DNA from: Closterium sp. NIES-65
Taxonomy: Eukaryota > Streptophyta > Zygnematophyceae > Desmidiales > Closteriaceae
NCBI GenBank assembly: GCA_948144175.1
Contig: CANXME010000532.1
Location: forward strand, 3,843,001 to 3,907,000
Length of the DNA: 64,000 bases
Reading direction: 5' to 3'
Both the position numbers and the translations under genes were made by a program. How positions within the stretch are numbered: the stretch's first letter is position 1; the number at the start of each line of letters is the position of its first letter. Under the pieces are notes generated by a model. That model made no database searches. It had not been told where the DNA came from and saw nothing but the letters and a program-made list of their open reading frames with translations. Positions 45,501 through 55,060 of this stretch are shown piece after piece.

Positions 45501-47394
45501 CTCTCTTCGCGCTGCCAGTCCTACTGTCACGCGTCTCCTTGCTACTGCTGTCACTGACCCTTCCTTTGAGTCGTCTGCTGCGTCTGCCCTTGTCACTGAG
45601 CTTGTCGACTTTGCTGCGCGCTGTCGTCTAGACTACGCTGCTCGTCTTGTCGCTGAGTCTGAGTCTGCCTGTCCTCCGTCCGTCGGGGGTGAGTGTGCCC
45701 TTGGCACGGACGTCCTAGAGGACAGGCAGGAGGAGTTACAGTGTCTAGCGGCTGCTTCACCTCATCTCGCGTCTGTACTGCTTGCCCCTGAGGGAGACCC
45801 GGATGCACTAGACATCCCGACTCCGCGTTCTTATGCGGAGGCTGTAGAGGGTCCCTACTCCTCTCAGTGGCAGGCAGCTATGGATGCAGAGATGGCTTCC
45901 TGGAAGTCCACAGGCACCTACGTTGACGCTGTTCCCCCTCCTGGGGCGAACATCGTTAGTGGCATGTGGATCTTCAGGGTGAAGCGGCCGCCGGGCTCGC
46001 CGCCTGTCTTCAAGGCGCGTTACGTGGCTCGTGGCTTCAGTCAGCGGCAGGGAGTTGACTACTTTCAGACCTTCTCTCCCACCCCAAAGATGACCACTCT
46101 TCGGGTGCTGCTGCACATTGCCGCTCAGCGCGACTACGAGCTTCACTCCCTCGACTTCAGCACTGCGTTCCTGCAGGGTAGCCTGCACGAGGAGATCTGG
46201 CTGCGCCGTCCGCCTGGCTTCACTGGGACTTTCCCTCCTGGCACCCAGTGGAGCCTCCGACGGCCAGTCTACGGTCTCCGCCAGGCACCGCGTGAGTGGC
46301 ACGACACACTGAGGACTACGCTTGCGGCTCTTGGGTTTGCTCCTTCTACTGCTGACCCGTCGCTGTTTCTTCGCACCGACACTTCCCTGCCGCCGTTCTA
46401 CATCCTCGTGTACGTCGACGACTTGGTCTTTGCCACAGCGGACACTGCTGGACTCGCCTACGTGAAGTCCGAACTGCTGAAGAGACACACGTGCACAGAC
46501 CTGGGTGAACTGCGCAGCTACCTTGGCTTGCAGATCACTCGGGATAGAGCACGTCGCACCATTACCCTGACTCAGTCACACATGGTGCAGCAGGTCCTTC
46601 AGCGCTTCGGCTTCACGTACTCCTCGCCTCAGGCCACTCCTCTGCCTACTCGCCACTCACTCTCAGCTCTGCCTTCGGATGAGTCCGTAGAGTCGAGTGG
46701 TCCGTATGCAGAGCTTGTTGGCTGCCTCATGTACCTGATGACCTGCACACGTCCTGACCTTGCATACCCTCTGAGCATTCTTGCACGCTATGTTGCTCCT
46801 GGGAGACACAGACCGGAGCACATGGCTGCAGCGAAGAGGGTATTGCGCTACCTGTGCAGTACGTCGGGTATGGGGCTAGTGCTTGGAGGGCGGAGTCCAG
46901 TGGTCCTTACCGGCCACGCGGACGCTTCTTGGGCTGACGACCAGGCTACGCAGCGGTCGTCACAGGGTTACACCTTCAGCCTTGGTTCCGGTTCTGTCTC
47001 GTGGCGGTCTACTCGCTCGTCTTCGGTTCTCGGCTCCAGTTGTGAGGCTGAGATCTACGCCGGGGCCATGGCTGCACAGGAGCTTCGCTGGCTCACCTAC
47101 TTGCTGACCGACCTTGGAGAGCCGCCTCGTTCTCCTCCAGTGCTGTACGTAGACAACAAGGCCATGCTGGCCTTGTGTCGAGAGCAGCGCTTGGAGCACA
47201 GAACGAAGCACATTGCTCTCCGCTACTTCCTTGCTCGTGAGCTGCAGCAGCGTGGTCAGTTGCGACTTGCTTACGTGGCCTCTGAGGCCAACACTGCTGA
47301 TGTGTTCACCAAGGCACTTGCGCCTTGTGACCATCAGCGCTTTTGTACCCAGCTGGGTCTTGTACCTGTCTTGCCTCACTTGCTCTCTTCTTGA
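41434..47394 (+). CDS. gag-pol polyprotein of Copia-I (1,986 aa)
   Basis: I chose the ATG at 41,434 because [14 protein letters not shown] matches the start of gag in the sister copies. Rough residue order: gag core 1-250; Gly tract about 270-350; Gln run about 365-385; C-x13-C-x3-H-x4-C about 402-426; protease LDSGAS about 532; gag-pre-integrase WHHRLGHPS about 688; integrase VVDDYSRY about 776 and SDRGGEF about 825; GAEPGG repeat linker about 1,040-1,110; RT about 1,465-1,730 with YVDD about 1,659; RNase H to the end with [10 protein letters not shown] about 1,826 and VDNKAML about 1,905. It encodes all enzymes for particle formation, copying and insertion. Its length is above the usual 1,300-1,500 aa of copia because of the low-complexity parts. 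Confidence 0.95.
44530..44790 (+). repeat. 15-bp coding minisatellite in the Copia-I linker
   Basis: About fifteen units of GCTGAGCCTGGGGGT (Ala-Glu-Pro-Gly-Gly) between integrase and RT. The same array in other lengths is found in Copia-C (about 4,960-5,260), D (about 11,030-11,130), G (about 48,690-48,960) and H (about 35,560-35,720). Confidence 0.92.
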
Positions 47395-47494
47395 CTTTAC
47401 TTGTACTTTGTCATATATATACCTGCTCCTGCTTGTCTAGTTTTATATATATGTCTGTACTCCTTCATGTGAATTGGCCTCTGGCCCTGCTCTT

Positions 47495-47603
47495 GTGCTC
47501 GGACTGTGTGGTGACTTTGTGATCCACCCTGAGCTTGCTTTGCTTTGCTTTGCTTGACTGGTCTTGTGACCCCTTGTTCTCCCCCACTTTGCCTATGGGG
47601 GTG
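47495..47603 (+). promoter_or_regulatory. 3' conserved block and polypurine-tract hairpin of Copia-I
   Basis: GTGTGGTGAC and GTGATCCACCCTGAGCTT (about 47,519-47,537), then CCCCCA-CTTTGCCTA-TGGGGG before the LTR. A TGCTT repeat lies between. Confidence 0.65.
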
Positions 47604-47734
47604 TGCCAGATTATTATAGCTGATGCATGTTTGTAGGCCATAGTGGGGTAGCACATATGGGGTACAGTTTGCTAGGGTTGTATTTGTACCCAACTCTGAC
47701 TTAGTCAATTCATTCCTGTTCAGTTAGTTTCACA
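47604..47734 (+). repeat. 3' LTR of Copia-I (131 bp)
   Basis: One difference from the 5' LTR; GTACG follows at 47,735-47,739. Confidence 0.95.
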
Positions 47735-50700
47735 GTACGGACGCGAGATGAGGTGAAGCAGCAGCCAGACACTGAAACTCCTCTTGCCTGTCCTCAAGGA
47801 CGTCCGTGCCAAGAGCACACTCACCCCCGACGGACGGAGGACACACAGACGTAGACTCAGCAACAAGAGCAGACGCAGCAGAAGACTCAAAGGAGGGGTC
47901 GGTGACGACAGTAGCAAGGAGACGCGTCACAGTAGGTCTGGCAGTACGAAGAGAGTCTAACTCAGGGTCGGCAAGCACAGGAAGAGAGGACTCAGGAGGA
48001 GAGGGCAAAGGGGCACGTAGAGGAGCAGTGGACGGACGCAGAGATATCCGGTGCGTGCCAGGGACAGGAGGAGGACGCTGACGCGAACCGCGACCACTAG
48101 TGCGAGCAGCACGAACAGGCGACGCAGGATGAGACACAGGCTCACGTCGCTCAGCAGGACCTCCAGTAGGACGAGTATACGGAGAAGGAGAAGGCAGTGG
48201 GGAGACCGGTGGTAATTGCGACTGCGACTGGACAGGCGGTGGACACTCTAAGGGATGAGGAAGACCAAGAACCTGCTGAAGGAGCGGAACAAAGTACGGC
48301 CGAGGCCGCGCGGCGACTCTAAACACAGCAGGGACAGCACCAGTACCCCCAGCGGCAGCACCAGCGTCAACAGCACCTCCAGCTCCAGTACTTCCAGCAG
48401 CACCAGTAGCACCCGCATCAGGACCGCCGCCAGGACTGACAGCAGTAGCCTCAGCGCCAACACCCTCAGCAGCTCCGACTCTAGTAGCACTCGCAGGACT
48501 AGCACCTCCGAGACCGGCGGCACCAGCACCCTCAGCAGCCGAAGAAGCACCAGCTCCAGTAGTACGCCTCCAGCGCCGGGCAAACCACTCGCGCAGCTCC
48601 TGTGGAGAGAGTGGCTCCCGCCAAGACGAAGCACCCGGAGAACCAGCAGGCCCAGCACCTCCAGACGCCACACGAGCACGTCCAACGGCCGCGGGCTCCG
48701 CACCCCCAGACTTAGTAGCTCCAGACTCAGCACCCCCAGGCACAGCAGCTCCAGACGCAGCAACCCCAGGGGAAGGACCCCCAGGCTCAGCACCCCCAGT
48801 CGTAGCACCCCCATGCTCAGCACCCCAACTCGTAGCACCCCCAGGCTCAGCACCCCCAGGCTCAGCACCCCCAGTCGCACCATCCCCAGACGCAGCACCC
48901 CCAGGCTCAGCACCCACGCGCGCAGCACCCCCAGAGTCAGCACCCCCAAGCTCAGCACCCGTAGCAGTACCAGAGTCACCAGCAACCTCGACCAGCTCAA
49001 CTGCATCTACCTGGGACACACCTGAAGGGGCAGGACCCTGACGGGGGAGGGGGTCTACCGGGGGGGGACCTGGCACAAGGAAGTGCGGTGGCGGGGGGAG
49101 GGAAGGAGTGCGGTAGGGGAAGAGGCGGTAGTAGGGTACTGACTCGTCGAACGTGACGTCCTGGGAGGACAGAACACGACGAGAGGTGGGGTGGTAGAAC
49201 TGCCATCCAGGGGCGTCAGGGGGGAAGCCAAGGAAGACACAAGGAGCAGCACGAGGGGACAGTTTGTCCGCAGACAAGTCGCGGACAAACACCCAAGATC
49301 CCCAGACACGGAACGCAGACGCATCGCCAACCTTCCCCGTCCACAGCAAGGCTGGGGAGGTCTCCGGCCTGGAGACCCTGGGGTGAAGGTTGATCTGATG
49401 CGCCGCGTACCGAACCGCAAACGGCCAAAGAAAATGGGGGGCAGCCGCATGCATCATGGACGTACGAGCGACGTCCATGACCATGCCAATGCGGCGCTCA
49501 GCAATCCCATTTTGCTGTGGAGAGTCCGGAAGCGTAAAGGTCTGGCGGATGCCTCGCGCACGACAGTAGGCTCGCAGAAGGCCAGCGGAGAACTCTCCGC
49601 CTCGGTCAGAGTGCAGACGTAAAACAGGAAAGTCCGAGCCGAAGCTCCTCCTGAGCTGGAGACGAGCCGCGCGGATCCAGTCAATCAACACCTCGGCGAC
49701 ATCACCCTTGCTGCGCAAGGGGAAGACTGTGGTGTAACGCGAGTAGTCGTCAACCACCAGCAGAAAGTAGCGCTCGTGACCCTGTCCACGGACGCGGGCT
49801 GGGCCCCACACGTCCATGTGAAGAGTCTGCAGCGGGGCCTTTGTCGGGGGAAACTGAGAGGAGTGAGGGGCATCTCGGAGCCGCCCCTCGACACAGGGGA
49901 CACAGGAAGGACCAGGCCTTGGAGGAAGGGGAGGGAGGGACCGGGGAAGACCAGAGACAAGGACACGGGAAGCCATGCCTCGGAGACGAGGCAGGGAGGG
50001 GTGACCAAGACGGTGGTGCCAGAGGAGAGTCTCGTGAGACGGGAGGCGACACGAGCAGGGGGCAGACTCAGGACCAGACCTAGACGCTGCAGCAAACACC
50101 TGACCCGACGCAGCTACCTGACCAGGCGCAGTGACTGGAGGAGACTCAGTGGTCGGTATGTACAGGCTCGACCCCGGCGGACGTGGAAACGTGGCCAGGT
50201 GTCGGCCTGTTCGAGCGTCCGTGCAGTGGGTCACCCGCTGACTCGCAGGAGTGAACTGGTGAACCCCCGTATCCTGCAGGTCAGCACCACTCACCAAGTT
50301 CGTAGAGAACGAGGGGAGGTAAAGACCAGACAAGGTGCCAGAGGGGGCAGCCGGACACGGGAGGACAGTGGAGAAGTGAGAGAGGACAGGACCCCCAGAG
50401 GGGTCTGCCAGGGAGACTGCAACTGGCCGACCAAGTGGCGTGAGTGTGGTGCGGTCTCGAAAGAAGGAGCGAGAAGCCCCTGAGTCAAGTGTGAAGGTGA
50501 GGGAGGGCGAAGCTGACGTGGTACCTGAGAGCGCAGACTCACCAGCACCTGAGGGCGCGGACGCACTGGCACCTAGAGCAGCAGCCTCACCAGTACTTAG
50601 AGCAGCAGTACCAATGCCCGGGTCGGGCGGGAAACACCGGTAACAGTCACCCTCATCACTAATAGTCACAGCATACATGGCAGCAACGATAGCATCAAAG

Positions 50701-52002
50701 TCAAGATCAAAGATAGCTACGCCTGCCCTAGACAGCTCTCCCCAGCGGGGGATCTCACTAGCCTCCGGGAACTGCTGACGCCAAGCGTCCGTCAGGCGGC
50801 CAAAGCAGCGCTGGGTGGGTTGAGCACCCCCACACTGCTCACCCGCGCGGTCGCCGGAGCGGAGGACGTAGGTGCACGGGCCAAAACCCCCACCACGCTG
50901 ACGCTGCGTGTACCACTCACGGAGCTGCTGAGGAGGGGGGATGTCTCGAGAACGCTGCTGCTGCTGGCGCTGACCACTCCCGGAGCCGCTCCGCTGAGAA
51001 GTACCACCCTGACCAGCTCCACCTCCACCACCACCGCCGCCTCCACCTCCGCCGCCACCGCCGCCTCCGCTCCCACCGCTACCGCCACCGCCGCCTCGGC
51101 CTCCGCCGCTGCCACCGCCACCTCCACCCCTGCCACCACTCCCACGGCCACCCCCACTCCCCCCGCCGCCCCCACCGCCACCTCCACCACCCCCGCTAGC
51201 CCCACCCGCGCCCTTGCCCCCCTTGCCCTTGCCAGAGCGGCGTCTCCTGCTAGGGGCAGACGTCGCACCGACCGACTCAAGATCAACGAGGTCAGTCGCA
51301 GCAGCAGAGGCGACAGAGGGCAAAAGGGGGGAAGGGGAACACCCCTCAAAGATGGGGGTGCGAGGGTCACCACGAGAGGCTCCTACAGCGACTATGCTCT
51401 TCTCCACTGCGAGGAGGGCCTTCTCTAGGAGGTCAATAGTGAGAGTGGTGGGACAGACTGAGAGGAAGTGGTCCCTGACTACGCGAAGGGAGTCAGGGAG
51501 GCGAGTGACTATATAATAGAGTGATGTACATGGGGGGGGGATTCTTGGCGCAGAACTCAGCAGGAAGTGCGGCGCGGTAGCGAGTGTCACTAGTGCGGAG
51601 GTACGTAACCAGGTCAGCGACTGTGGGAAAGGCAGCAAGGTCAGGAAAGAGGTACGGTAGCATGAGGCGGCTCAGTGCAGCAGTGGCAGGGGAAGAGTAG
51701 CGCGCAACTACAGCATCATACAAGGTCTGAGCACTCTTGTACTGACTAAAGTGCGCGCGCTCAGAGGTAGGTAGGTGGCGACGCACAGCAAGACGTGCAG
51801 CAGCATCGCGCGTGGCCCACTGGGAGCGAACAGTGGGGTCACCATCAGCAGCAGGGGCAGGAGAGGCGCCAGAGGTGAGGTCAAAGAGGGAGAGACCGTC
51901 TGCCCTATCGCACTGTAAGAAGAGCTGCAGGTTATCTACCCAAACCTCAAAGTCAATGGCTTGACCCTCAGCGTCAAAAGCGAGAACGCTAGGGGAAGCC
52001 AT
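47735..52002 (-). pseudogene. gag to linker region of Copia-G
   Basis: Encodes, from the gag ATG (52,002) downward: the gag core, a Gly tract (about 51,000-51,230), the C-x13-C-x3-H-x4-C motif (about 50,810-50,880), protease LDSGAS (about 50,475), gag-pre-integrase WHHRLGHPS, integrase (VVDDYSRY about 49,740; SDRGGEF about 49,600), the repeat linker (about 48,690-48,960) and the region before RT. Copia-I is inserted at 47,734. About one break near the gag middle; the remainder is a single frame of about 1,300 codons. Confidence 0.9.
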
Positions 52003-52149
52003 GACAGCAGTAGACTAGTAAGACCAACTGTAGGACAGGGGCAGTGCAGTGACAGAAGCGCTGGTCTCACCAGACAGGGCAAGTCGGGCAGCTCAGTAGT
52101 GCAGTAACACGGCAACACGGCTGCTCGGACGGCTCAGTAGCGACTGCGG

Positions 52150-52800
52150 CTCCGCGGCACTGGCGATTCGGCTGATCAGGCGGCTCGGGCGGCTCGGGCG
52201 GCTCGGGCGGCTCGGGCGGCTCGGGCGGCTCGGGTGGCTCAGGCGGCTCGGGCGGCTCGGGCGACTCGGGCGGCTCGGGTGTCTCGAGCGGCTCGGGCGG
52301 CTCGGGCTGTTCTGGCAGCTCGGGCGGCGCGGGCGGTGTAGGGCAGCAGGGCCGCTGGTGAACGGTGGCGGGGCCGCTGAGTAGGGCGGCGGGGCCGCAG
52401 GAGTAGGGCGCCGGGGCCGTAGGAGTAGGGCGGCGGGGCCGCAGGAGTTGGGTGGCGGGGCCGCAGGAGTAGGGCGGCGGGGCCGCAGGAGTAGGGCGGC
52501 GGGGCCGCAGGAGTAGGGCAGCGGGGCTGCAGGAGTAGGGCGGCGGGGTCGCGAGGTAGGGCGACGGGGCCGCGAGGTAGGGCGGCGGGGCCGCGAGGTA
52601 GGGCGGCGGGGCCGCGAGGTATTGCGGCGGGGCTGAGAGGTAGGGCGGCGGGGCCGCGAGGTAGGGCGGCGGGGTCGCAAGGTAGGGCGGCGGGGCCGCG
52701 AGGTAGGGCGGCGGGGCCGCGAGGTAGGGCGGCGGGGCCGCGAGGTAGGGCGGCGGGGCCGCGAGGTAGGGCGGCGGGGCCGCGACGACGGGCGGAGGGA
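52150..52800. repeat. GC-rich leader arrays of Copia-G
   Basis: A 9-bp GGCGGCTCG run (52,165-52,320), then about 23-bp GCCGCAGGAGTAGGGCGGCG-type units (52,390-52,545), then 21-bp CCGCGAGGTAGGGCGGCGGG-type units (52,550-52,785), each with several copies. Confidence 0.9.
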
Positions 52801-52942
52801 CCGAAGCGACGGGTGGCGGGGCCGAGGCAACGCGCGGCGGGGCCGCTAGGTGAAAGAGGCCGCTAGGGCGGCTCGACGAGGTGAGAGCCCGAAGTGCGAC
52901 TCGGGCGGAGCGCGCTTCGGGCAAGAAAAAAAAGGTCGATGT

Positions 52943-52988
52943 GGTGGGCCCTAGGCACAGTTCCCACGGGGGAACCTGCTCGATACCA
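52943..52988 (-). promoter_or_regulatory. PBS and post-PBS stem-loop of Copia-G
   Basis: TGGTATCGAGC, stem-loop GTTCCC-CCGT-GGGAAC, then GGGCCCACC in element orientation. Confidence 0.75.
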
Positions 52989-53109
52989 TGAGAAAATGTG
53001 AACGAGAATGAATGACTAAGGAATGGAAGTGATACAAATATGCAACCCTAGAAATGTGTACCCTATATGGGCTACCCCACTATAGCCTACACAATATTAT
53101 AATTTGACA
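52989..53109 (-). repeat. 5' LTR of Copia-G (121 bp)
   Basis: Pairs with 31,056-31,176; TTTAT follows at 53,110-53,114. Confidence 0.92.
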
Positions 53110-53908
53110 TTTATCCCACCTGCTCGCATAGCGCTAGAGATCCGCTCGTGTAGTCTTGGACGGAACCGAGTTGGCGCCAAGTGCGGAGCTTCTGTCCCGC
53201 CGCGATCGAAGCCGCGATTGGCTCGAAACGAGCGCGCAGACCTGCGCACCACACGTCCCACGTGCAATACTGGGGCACCTCCACAAAAAACGACGACGCC
53301 CAGGGTCCGGTTTGTCCTTCCCGTTTCGGTAGAGTCGCGTAGTCTAACGGCTTCGTGACGATGACGCGCCACCAATCCATGGCGGGTCCTCGCAGCAACG
53401 ACACGGCGTAGCGGATTTTCGCCGTATCCTCCGAGACGTAGTTGGCGTCGAAAAACACGTTCATCGTGAACAACCACGCCTGAACGGTAGGACCACCCCG
53501 TTGCCTGGGATCAAAGCATGGCGGACGCTGCGGCTTCAGCGGCATCGGTGACGGCAGTGCCGACCTGTCAGTTGGTGCCGAAATTGTGACGCGTGGCTGG
53601 CTTCGGGCCGCATTCGTCGCTTCGCGGTGTGTCGTGCCGTGGTCGTCGTCTCCGTCGGGGCGGACGACGCCATCACTGGCCACGCTCGCGGGTTGCCCCA
53701 CGCTTCTGTGTTGTGATGCCTGTGGTGCGGGCTGTTCTGGAGTGCCAGGTGCTTGAGATTGTGCCTGTTGTGCTCGTGTGAGGTCATTTTGCAGGGACGA
53801 GCGTTCTGCCGTCAGCGTCGCGATTTCCTCGGCGCTCTAGCAGATTTGTCGCAGCAGATCGTTCAAGTGCTCTTGCGTAAGAGTCGTGATATCGATGTGC
53901 TCAGCCAT
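53110..53908 (-). pseudogene. gag N-terminal region of Ty3-2
   Basis: From an ATG at 53,908: a coiled-coil-like start, a Pro/Gln/Thr-rich stretch, then a Ty3 gag core (PPCFDPRQRGGPTVQAWLF, FDANYVSEDTAKIRYAVSLL, RGPAMDWW, LRARFEPI, LRTWRQLGSVQDY). The core resembles Ty3-3 gag. Bounded by Copia-G at 53,109. At least one break. Confidence 0.85.
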
Positions 53909-53940
53909 TTTGAAGGGTGTCGGCTCGTCTTAGTCTAGGC

Positions 53941-54315
53941 TGTCAGAATCCCAACCACTAGACCATTGGGATAAAAGGGCTTGTTTCAGTAGCGGGTCAG
54001 TGCGCCCATAACCCCCTAGGCGAACGCGCCTGTAACCCTCTCCAGGATCAATCGGGCATCCATAGTGCAGATCTACTGACACCCCCCCACACTGGGAGGC
54101 ACAGGACTAAGCACAGCGGCAACGGCCTACATGTGCATACACCGGGGATCAAACCCGAGACCGCTCTGATACCATGTCAGAATCCCAACCACTAGACCAT
54201 TGGGATAAAAGGGCTTGTTTCAGTAGCGGGTCAGTGCGCCCATAACGCCCCAAGCGAACGCGCATGTAACCCTCTCCAGAATCAATCGGGCATCCATAAT
54301 GCAGATCTACTGACA
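53941..54315 (-). mobile_element. SMART-like mini LTR element 2 (375 bp)
   Basis: Two 141-bp direct repeats (53,941-54,081 and 54,175-54,315; about 6 differences) start TGTCAG and end CTGACA. They enclose 93 bp with PBS TGGTATCAGAGC at one end and a GTGTGGGGGGG polypurine tract at the other, both in element orientation. The flanks TAGGC and CAGGC differ at one base. It is inserted in the leader of Ty3-2. Same family as 15,053-15,396. There is no coding capacity. It is much shorter than typical TRIMs and matches the description of SMARTs. Confidence 0.88.
54130..54220 (-). promoter_or_regulatory. tRNA-like A box and T-arm in SMART-like element 2
   Basis: In element orientation TGGTCTAGTGG lies at the LTR end, the PBS follows, then TCGGG-TTTGATC-CCCGG folds as a 5-bp stem with a 7-nt loop like a tRNA T arm. 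The loop has one departure from the canonical TTCGATC. Confidence 0.5.
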
Positions 54316-54471
54316 CAGGCGCAGTCGTGACTGCACGCGTTTACGAGAGAACGCGAGGACAGCGTCTCCTAGGTGCTAAGGTGCGTAAGTCCTTTCGAGT
54401 GAAAAATCAAAAGTTGATTTCCTGAGGTGCGGAGATGCGCGGTCCGAAAGAAAGGGGCTCTGAATACCAAG
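54316..54471 (-). other. leader and PBS of Ty3-2
   Basis: Non-coding leader. In element orientation CTTGGTATTCAGAGCCCC lies next to the LTR, a primer-binding site of initiator-Met type with a short offset. Confidence 0.6.
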
Positions 54472-54799
54472 TGTTACGGGTGCAATGAATCGAAGTAGCG
54501 AGAATTGCACTAAGGTGTCAAACGAGTACAAAGATGTGAGCGAAGGCATGAGCGAACATTTATACGTGAAACATGCAAACGGTAACGCGGTGCGTGCGAG
54601 CTAGCTAGTGCTACGCTGGCAGCGAGGCTCGGGCTAGTCCCGAAGCGTAGGCCGACACGGCCGGGCCAGCAGTGCGAGGTTTGGCAAAACAGTGCGCGCG
54701 AGGTCGGCGAAGTCCCGTTAGCAGTTACGGGCGAACAACGGCTGTTGCTGTACGCGATGTAGTCGGGCTTTGTAAGGAATGTCGAGAAAATTCCTTACA
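54472..54799 (-). repeat. 5' LTR of Ty3-2 (328 bp)
   Basis: Pairs with 17,821-18,129; GAACC follows at 54,800-54,804. It has an approximately 20-bp stretch not in the other LTR. Confidence 0.92.
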
Positions 54800-54804
54800 G
54801 AACC

Positions 54805-55055
54805 CCGTCCCATCTTGAAAGGGTCCTGCCGAAAACGGGCCGATAGAGCACTGTTCCAAACAAAACGAGTAGCACTGTGAACAAATGTGATTGGCTGTCG
54901 CCATTCTTGATTCCCCATGTTCCCGCCTATTTTTTTTCCCTTGCGGATCTCCTCCGTCGCTTCGTGCTTCACCTGCACGACTCTTGCCAAGCGATGGTTT
55001 CGATCGCCAGCCCAACATTGGGTTTCAAGATGGAACTGGGTTACATGACTATCTC
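54805..55055. other. spacer between Ty3-2 and Ty3-3, nothing recognised
   Basis: About 250 bp outside both elements, with no recognisable gene. Confidence 0.5.
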
Positions 55056-55060
55056 CTCTC

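Larger units (their letters stand above)
40109..47734 (+). mobile_element. Copia-I, Ty1/copia element that looks whole, TSD GTACG
   Basis: A 7.6 kb element inside Copia-G, opposite in orientation to its host. LTRs of 131 bp (40,109-40,239 and 47,604-47,734) differ at one position. Duplication GTACG at 40,104-40,108 and 47,735-47,739. It has a PBS, a post-PBS stem-loop, a 1.15 kb GC-rich leader, one uninterrupted gag-pol frame of 1,986 codons, the 3' block and a polypurine hairpin. The most complete element in the window, with no visible break. It inserted recently. Confidence 0.97.
31056..53109 (-). mobile_element. Copia-G, Ty1/copia element split by Copia-H and Copia-I, TSD TTTAT
   Basis: LTRs at 31,056-31,176 and 52,989-53,109 (121 bp, about 3 differences) are flanked by TTTAT (31,051-31,055 and 53,110-53,114), so they are ends of one element. 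Its own sequence is 31,056-32,543, 39,805-40,108 and 47,735-53,109 (about 7.2 kb). The rest is Copia-H and Copia-I. It is inserted in the gag region of Ty3-2. The 3' region is shortened compared with its relatives: the conserved block is missing. Broken by two insertions and at least one other change. Confidence 0.93.
17821..54799 (-). mobile_element. Ty3-2, Ty3/gypsy chromovirus split over about 37 kb, TSD GAACC
   Basis: The LTRs at 17,821-18,129 and 54,472-54,799 are flanked by the same GAACC (17,816-17,820 and 54,800-54,804), so they are the two ends of one insertion. Element parts between them: leader, gag (53,110-53,908 and 30,661-31,055), protease-RT-RNase H (about 28,526-30,660), and integrase with chromodomain (26,044-26,624, 25,004-25,666, 18,168-18,255). 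The inserts are Copia-K, a solo LTR, a composite copia insert, Copia-G (with H and I inside) and a SMART-like element. The LTRs differ at about 12 positions plus one roughly 20-bp indel (about 4%), so this is the oldest layer. Broken by five insertions and several other changes. Confidence 0.92.
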
